Assembly: GCA_964346175.1 (NCBI GenBank)
Contig: CAYFTG010000020.1
Coordinates: 1 to 24,013, forward strand
Length of the DNA: 24,013 nt
Direction: 5' to 3'
Source: DTU032 sp964346175
GTDB lineage: Bacteria > Bacillota > Clostridia > Saccharofermentanales > DTU023
Part shown: piece after piece, positions 22,862 through 24,013 of the stretch
Numbering within the stretch: the first letter of the stretch is position 1
How the letters are laid out: every line of letters begins with the position of its first letter
Translations under genes and position numbers: made by a program
Notes under the pieces: generated by a model
Databases searched by the model: none
What the model was told of the DNA's origin: nothing
Seen by the model: the letters and a program-made list of their open reading frames with translations, nothing else

Positions 22862-23872
22862 ATGTCACAATCTGAGCAGAATAAATCAAAAGATAGCTTT
22901 CTCCGCCTCGAGCAATTTTTAGGTTTTTTCCAGGCGATTAAAGGGCGAGCTCCGGGAACGATCCACCAGTATCGCTATGATCTCGTTATGTTCTTCCGTT
23001 TCCTCTTGCGCCCGCGCGAAAGTACTGAACCTGAGGATCCCGAATGGGATGAGATTGATCTCTCAGTCATAGATGATGAGTATTTGAAAAGTATCAAACT
23101 AAGTGACATGTATGCCTACATCAGCTGGTTATCTGCATCCAGGGACACTTCACCTGCCACCAGAGCACGTCGCATATCTAGTTTGCGCAGTTTCTTCGGT
23201 TATCTCTGTACCAACGCCAACATTTTAGAAGAGAATATTGCGGAGCGCATAGAGAGCCCCAAACAGATCAAGAAATTACCGCGACATCTTAGCTTGGAAG
23301 AGAGCAAAGAGCTGCTTTCAGCGGCTGCAGAGTCTGACACACGCTATGCCACCCGCGATCACTGTATACTGACTTTATTTTTGAACTGCGGTTTGCGTCT
23401 GGCTGAGCTATGTTCGATAGATATTCCCAACATCAAGGAAGATCGTCTCACAGTCATGGGAAAAGGCAGCAAAGAGCGTACTATCTATCTCAACGGTGCC
23501 TGTATCAGATCCATACAGGATTATTTGCCGGATCGTTTTGAATCCAAAAAGCGAGATAAAAACGCACTTTTTATCTCGCGTCTCGGGACAAGGATGCAAC
23601 CGCGCGCAGTCCAGAACGTGATAAAGAAGTACATTATCTCTGCCGGCCTCGATCCCAAACGCTACTCTACACACAAATTACGACACACTGCTGCTACCCT
23701 GATGTATCAATACGGAGAAGTCGATATTAGGAGCTTGCAAGCTATTTTGGGGCACTCATCAGTGGCAACGACCGAGATATATACCCATATTGATAATAAA
23801 CAGCTACATAACGCTGTGGACAAAAATCCACTTAATCAATTACCACCCCCCAAGGAAAAAGATCAAACTTAA
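22862..23872 (+). CDS. tyrosine recombinase, XerC/XerD type
   Basis: Xer recombinases resolve chromosome dimers at dif sites; relatives act as integrases. The 336-residue product has an N-terminal SAM-like core-binding domain (about 10-130) and a full catalytic set: R179 (GLRLAEL), K201 (GKGSKER), H271 and R274 (HKLRHT), H298 (LGHSS) and the nucleophile Y307 (TEIYTH). The length is somewhat above the usual 295-310, due to an acidic insert after residue 50 (RESTEPEDPEWDEIDL). I see no integrated-element genes, so a housekeeping role is likelier than a mobile integrase. ATG 22862 is the best start but has no ribosome site; upstream in-frame TTG 22808 and ATG 22820 lack one too. The next gene follows after 16 nt. 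Confidence 0.9.
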   Translation: MSQSEQNKSKDSFLRLEQFLGFFQAIKGRAPGTIHQYRYDLVMFFRFLLRPRESTEPEDPEWDEIDLSVIDDEYLKSIKLSDMYAYISWLSASRDTSPATRARRISSLRSFFGYLCTNANILEENIAERIESPKQIKKLPRHLSLEESKELLSAAAESDTRYATRDHCILTLFLNCGLRLAELCSIDIPNIKEDRLTVMGKGSKERTIYLNGACIRSIQDYLPDRFESKKRDKNALFISRLGTRMQPRAVQNVIKKYIISAGLDPKRYSTHKLRHTAATLMYQYGEVDIRSLQAILGHSSVATTEIYTHIDNKQLHNAVDKNPLNQLPPPKEKDQT

Positions 23873-23888
23873 TATAGGAGGTGCTTTC

Positions 23889-24013
23889 ATGCAAAGACAT
23901 GATTTTAACTGGCTCGCTTTACAGAATGGTAGTGACATTCGCGGAGTAGCTCTGGATGGACTCGAAGATGAAACAGTTAATTTGTCTGTGCCTGTTGCTC
24001 GCGCGATCGGCGT
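23889..24013 (+). CDS. phosphohexomutase (phosphoglucomutase/phosphomannomutase), 5' part
   Basis: Forty-one codons are visible before the window ends. The translation begins MQRHDFNWLALQNGSDIRGV and continues with a V-N-L-S-V-P-V-A-R-A-I-G segment. The NGSDIRG stretch is the N-terminal motif of alpha-D-phosphohexomutases, which interconvert sugar 1- and 6-phosphates, as in Clostridia proteins annotated phosphomannomutase/phosphoglucomutase. The catalytic serine loop lies beyond the window. A strong TAGGAGGTG site precedes the ATG by 7-8 nt, in contrast to the recombinase gene just upstream, from which it may be read through. Confidence 0.75.
   Translation, partial: MQRHDFNWLALQNGSDIRGVALDGLEDETVNLSVPVARAIG

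Noticed and set aside
22862..23872. Tyrosine recombinase as integrase of a mobile element
   Set aside because: No att-like direct repeats, phage, conjugation or cargo genes are nearby; flanking genes are housekeeping (asd, phosphohexomutase) and the protein resembles XerC/XerD.

Overview
The window looks like chromosomal DNA of a low-to-mid GC Gram-positive bacterium in the class Clostridia. This is inferred from strong AGGAGG-type ribosome binding sites, sigma-A-like promoters, the gene order miaB-mutS-mutL-miaA-hfq followed by lexA, a Gram-positive-type lexA operator region, and the gene families present. An Oscillospirales-like relative is plausible, but I cannot fix the genus. Coding density is high, no insertion sequence, phage or CRISPR array is visible, and no gene-free stretch exceeds 300 bases.

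Region 1 (1-4653). A tRNA with anticodon CAT, read leftward from a perfect-consensus promoter, is followed by a rightward four-gene operon. The operon encodes an ATP-grasp ligase, an aspartate racemase, a second ATP-grasp ligase and a FemA/B/X-type aminoacyltransferase. The set reads as a pathway that makes D-aspartate and builds it, together with a tRNA-delivered amino acid, into a peptidoglycan side chain or cross-bridge. It is the most interesting system in the window. A tRNA-Pro gene with its own promoter and a strong terminator closes the region.

Region 2 (4694-10824). A left-handed beta-helix (GlmU C-domain-like) protein and an unrecognised two-helix membrane protein lead into a MoxR ATPase, a DUF58 protein and a large membrane-anchored transglutaminase-like protein. 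The last three form a recurrent but poorly understood module, thought to act in envelope protein maturation.

Region 3 (10847-19090). This is an information-processing block: miaB, mutS, mutL and miaA (tRNA A37 modification and mismatch repair, with overlapping junctions), then an unusual Hfq homologue, then convergent lexA. lexA has two candidate LexA boxes at its own promoter.

Region 4 (19325-24013). A small unrecognised membrane protein and a DUF1858 protein converge. A 14-bp perfect palindrome lies beyond them, followed by a leftward asd / split threonine-serine exporter operon. Diverging from asd is a complete XerC/XerD-type tyrosine recombinase that may be translated from a leaderless mRNA. 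The window ends in the start of a phosphohexomutase gene.
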